Positions 5,647-6,744 of a stretch of 6,744 nucleotides of DNA are shown piece by piece. The DNA is from an uncultured Clostridia bacterium (lineage in GTDB: Bacteria > Bacillota > Clostridia > Christensenellales > UBA3700), in assembly GCA_947176975.1 (NCBI GenBank), contig CAMWSW010000048.1, positions 1 through 6,744 of the forward strand. Reading direction: 5' to 3'. Position numbers and translations under genes: made by a program. How positions within the stretch are numbered: the first letter of the stretch is position 1; each line of letters starts with the position of its first letter. Below the pieces are notes generated by a model. That model saw only the letters and a program-made list of their open reading frames with translations. It made no database searches and was not told where the DNA came from.

Positions 5647-6129
5647 ATGGAAAGCAAAAAGAATTATTTTGCAAGGACTGTACTATGCCTAATCTTAGTA
5701 ACAGTATTGGTTGGCTGTGTAGCTTTGTGCAGTATGGGAACTACTGCAAGTGCAGCGACCTCTAATACGTCGCCTGACGCAGAACCGCTTGGTTTGACAA
5801 CTAGAATTTCCTTACATATAGGGTCTGACGGCACTAACGTTTGGGTAAGAGCGCATAATGATTTTACTCTTGGACCATCGACTATACCAGTATATGTATA
5901 CTTATATTCTTCCACCTCATATCAGGAGGATATCAGCAATATGGCACTTTTCGCTAGAAATTATACTGGCGACTTGAATCTGAATCAAACAATTGAGACG
6001 TCGTATCCAATATATGGAGAGGAAAGGTATTGGAGAGGAAGAGCAATGTTTAGATTAGATAATAAAGATTGGCAAACTATTGAAACGCTGACTTATTTAG
6101 TTGGCGCAGATGGTCAAGTAATACGCTAA
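5647..6129 (+). CDS. Small exported protein of unknown function
   Basis: A 160-residue protein with AAGGAG (5635-5640) seven bases before the ATG, 14 bases after the regulator gene, so both share a transcript. The N-terminus is a classical signal peptide: basic ESKKNYFAR, hydrophobic core 11-31, and probable signal peptidase I cleavage after TASA (residue 36). LVGC at 21-24 also fits a lipobox, but the hydrophobic stretch continues past it, so a soluble secreted product is favoured. The mature part of about 124 residues looks all-beta: RISLHIGSDGTNVWVRAHND, IPVYVYLYSST, YWRGRAMFRLD. It has no cysteines, no catalytic motif and no cell-wall anchor. I do not recognise the family. Pairing with a membrane-bound regulator suggests that the protein or its ligand is sensed, or that it is released under that regulator's control. 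Confidence 0.85.
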   Translation: MESKKNYFARTVLCLILVTVLVGCVALCSMGTTASAATSNTSPDAEPLGLTTRISLHIGSDGTNVWVRAHNDFTLGPSTIPVYVYLYSSTSYQEDISNMALFARNYTGDLNLNQTIETSYPIYGEERYWRGRAMFRLDNKDWQTIETLTYLVGADGQVIR

Positions 6130-6164
6130 GCCAAAAAACAAGAATAACAAATCTAAAGTAGATA

Positions 6165-6200
6165 AAAAGGAGTGACGAAAGTTACTCCTTTTGATTTTTT
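6165..6200 (+). terminator. Intrinsic terminator of the XRE/secreted-protein operon
   Basis: AAAAGGAGTGAC (6165-6176) pairs with GTTACTCCTTTT (6181-6192), with one G-U pair around a GAAA tetraloop, followed by GATTTTTT. It lies 35 bases after the stop codon. Confidence 0.9.
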
Positions 6201-6457
6201 ATAAAGAAATTTCGATAAAAACTGCTCTTAAATTGCTTTTGTAAACATAAAGCGACAAAGTGCAAAGAAAACGTGACAGGGTGTTAAACAAATGCAACAG
6301 CAAGTCAAGTAAAGGCGACAGAAAGTATATTGACACAGCCTATATAATGGGGTATCGTATAGGTGATAATAATTTAAGCGTTGGAGAAGCTATTAAAAGG
6401 CAAGGACAAATGGCGAACTATTGACGACAGGATTATTATCTATGCTAATTTCATAAT

Positions 6458-6520
6458 GAGTTGGACACCTCTCAATTTTGTCCAACTCCTCTACGTGTTG
6501 CCGAAAGGCGACGCGTAGAG
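6458..6520. repeat. Two abutting long hairpins
   Basis: The first is a perfect 10-bp stem, GAGTTGGACA (6458-6467) and TGTCCAACTC (6479-6488), with an 11-base loop. The second starts at the next base: CTCTACGTGTTGCC (6489-6502) and GGCGACGCGTAGAG (6507-6520), 14 pairs including two G-U, closed by a GAAA tetraloop. Neither has a T-run after it, so they are poor terminators. Possible origins are a mobile-element end, a miniature repeat or a structured RNA. Confidence 0.6.
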
Positions 6521-6568
6521 TATGAAAATAAAAGGCTAGAATATGGGTAAAATTATGTCAATGTTAAG

Positions 6569-6593
6569 TTTTGTTTACATAATGTTAACAAAA
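6569..6593. promoter_or_regulatory. 25-bp near-perfect palindrome, operator-like
   Basis: TTTTGTTTACAT (6569-6580) and ATGTTAACAAAA (6582-6593) flank a central A, with 11 of 12 positions paired. The symmetry and AT-rich TGTTNACAT half-sites look like a dimeric repressor site. An extra partial half-site AATGTTAA occurs just upstream (from about 6560). It lies some 95 bases before the next promoter, so its target is uncertain. Confidence 0.35.
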
Positions 6594-6687
6594 GGTGCTT
6601 GAATTTGCGTCACTTAAGATTTAAAATATATTTGTAATTTATCGAAAGATTTATTACGGAAGATTCAAAACCAGGCTAAAATCATTG

Positions 6688-6717
6688 TTGACTATATCTA
6701 ATGAAAATTGATATAGT
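6688..6717 (+). promoter_or_regulatory. Putative promoter for a gene beyond the right edge
   Basis: TTGACT (6688-6693), an 18-base spacer and TATAGT (6712-6717) with TG at 6709-6710 (extended -10). The inverted repeat ACTATATC (6691-6698) and GATATAGT (6710-6717) covers both boxes and could be an operator. A second TTGACA follows at 6718-6722. Confidence 0.5.
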
Positions 6718-6744
6718 TGACAAGGAAATACACCGTCGTAAAGG

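Larger units (their letters stand above)
6201..6744. other. Gene-poor right edge
   Basis: About 540 bases with no supported protein gene on either strand. Besides the hairpins, palindrome and promoter listed separately, there is one frame (6260-6550) with only two internal stops (TGA at 6422, TAA at 6446) and protein-like stretches such as AYIMGYRIGDNN and ERRRVEYENKRLEYG. It has no ribosome binding site and I do not recognise it, so it could be a decayed gene fragment or chance. TTGACA at 6330-6335 lies only seven bases from TATAAT at 6343-6348 and is not a normal promoter. Confidence 0.5.

Noticed and set aside
6330..6348. TTGACA and TATAAT close together
   Set aside because: The spacer is seven bases instead of about 17. 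A -10 at proper spacing would be TATCGT (6353-6358), a poor match.

Overview
The window reads as low-G+C Gram-positive (Firmicutes, Clostridia-like) DNA, probably from an accessory region. It is AT-rich, genes have purine-rich Shine-Dalgarno sites (GGAGG, AAGGAG, GGGAG), promoters are sigma-A type with TG-extended -10 boxes, and U-tailed hairpin terminators are present. No rRNA, tRNA, CRISPR array or complete insertion sequence is visible.

Left block (1-3075, + strand): five tightly packed genes, the first cut by the window edge. Start and stop codons overlap or nearly touch at every junction (6-bp gap, TAATG region, ATGA overlap, TAATG overlap), so this is one co-translated operon. The order is: a truncated unknown protein; a 510-residue unrecognised protein with a possible inactive phospholipase-D-like N-terminal region; a 70-residue DUF2997-like protein; a coiled-coil protein whose C-terminus resembles DUF1257/Ycf35; and a small radical-SAM protein of the NrdG-activase type. 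The last three resemble a conserved but functionally undefined association of DUF2997, DUF1257/Ycf35 and Fe-S proteins. The large protein and the coiled-coil version of the Ycf35-like protein make this variant unusual, and it is the best candidate in the window for an undescribed system.

Middle (3076-3525): no convincing protein gene. It holds a possible small RNA ending in a 16-bp terminator stem, followed by a G+C-richer, highly structured element of about 100 nt bounded by inverted repeats. Convergent transcription from both sides ends here.

Minus-strand gene (3526-4743): a metallo-beta-lactamase-fold hydrolase with an intact HxHxDH motif and a ComEC/Rec2-like PHHGS motif, read from its own promoter.

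Right block (4744-6200): a divergent intergenic region with two well-formed promoters and a threefold A-tract repeat. It is followed by a two-gene operon: a membrane-anchored XRE-family regulator and a small exported protein of unknown function, closed by a clear terminator.

Right edge (6201-6744): no supported gene. It contains two adjacent long hairpins, a 25-bp near-palindrome, a weakly supported degraded reading frame, and a promoter that probably serves a gene beyond the window.
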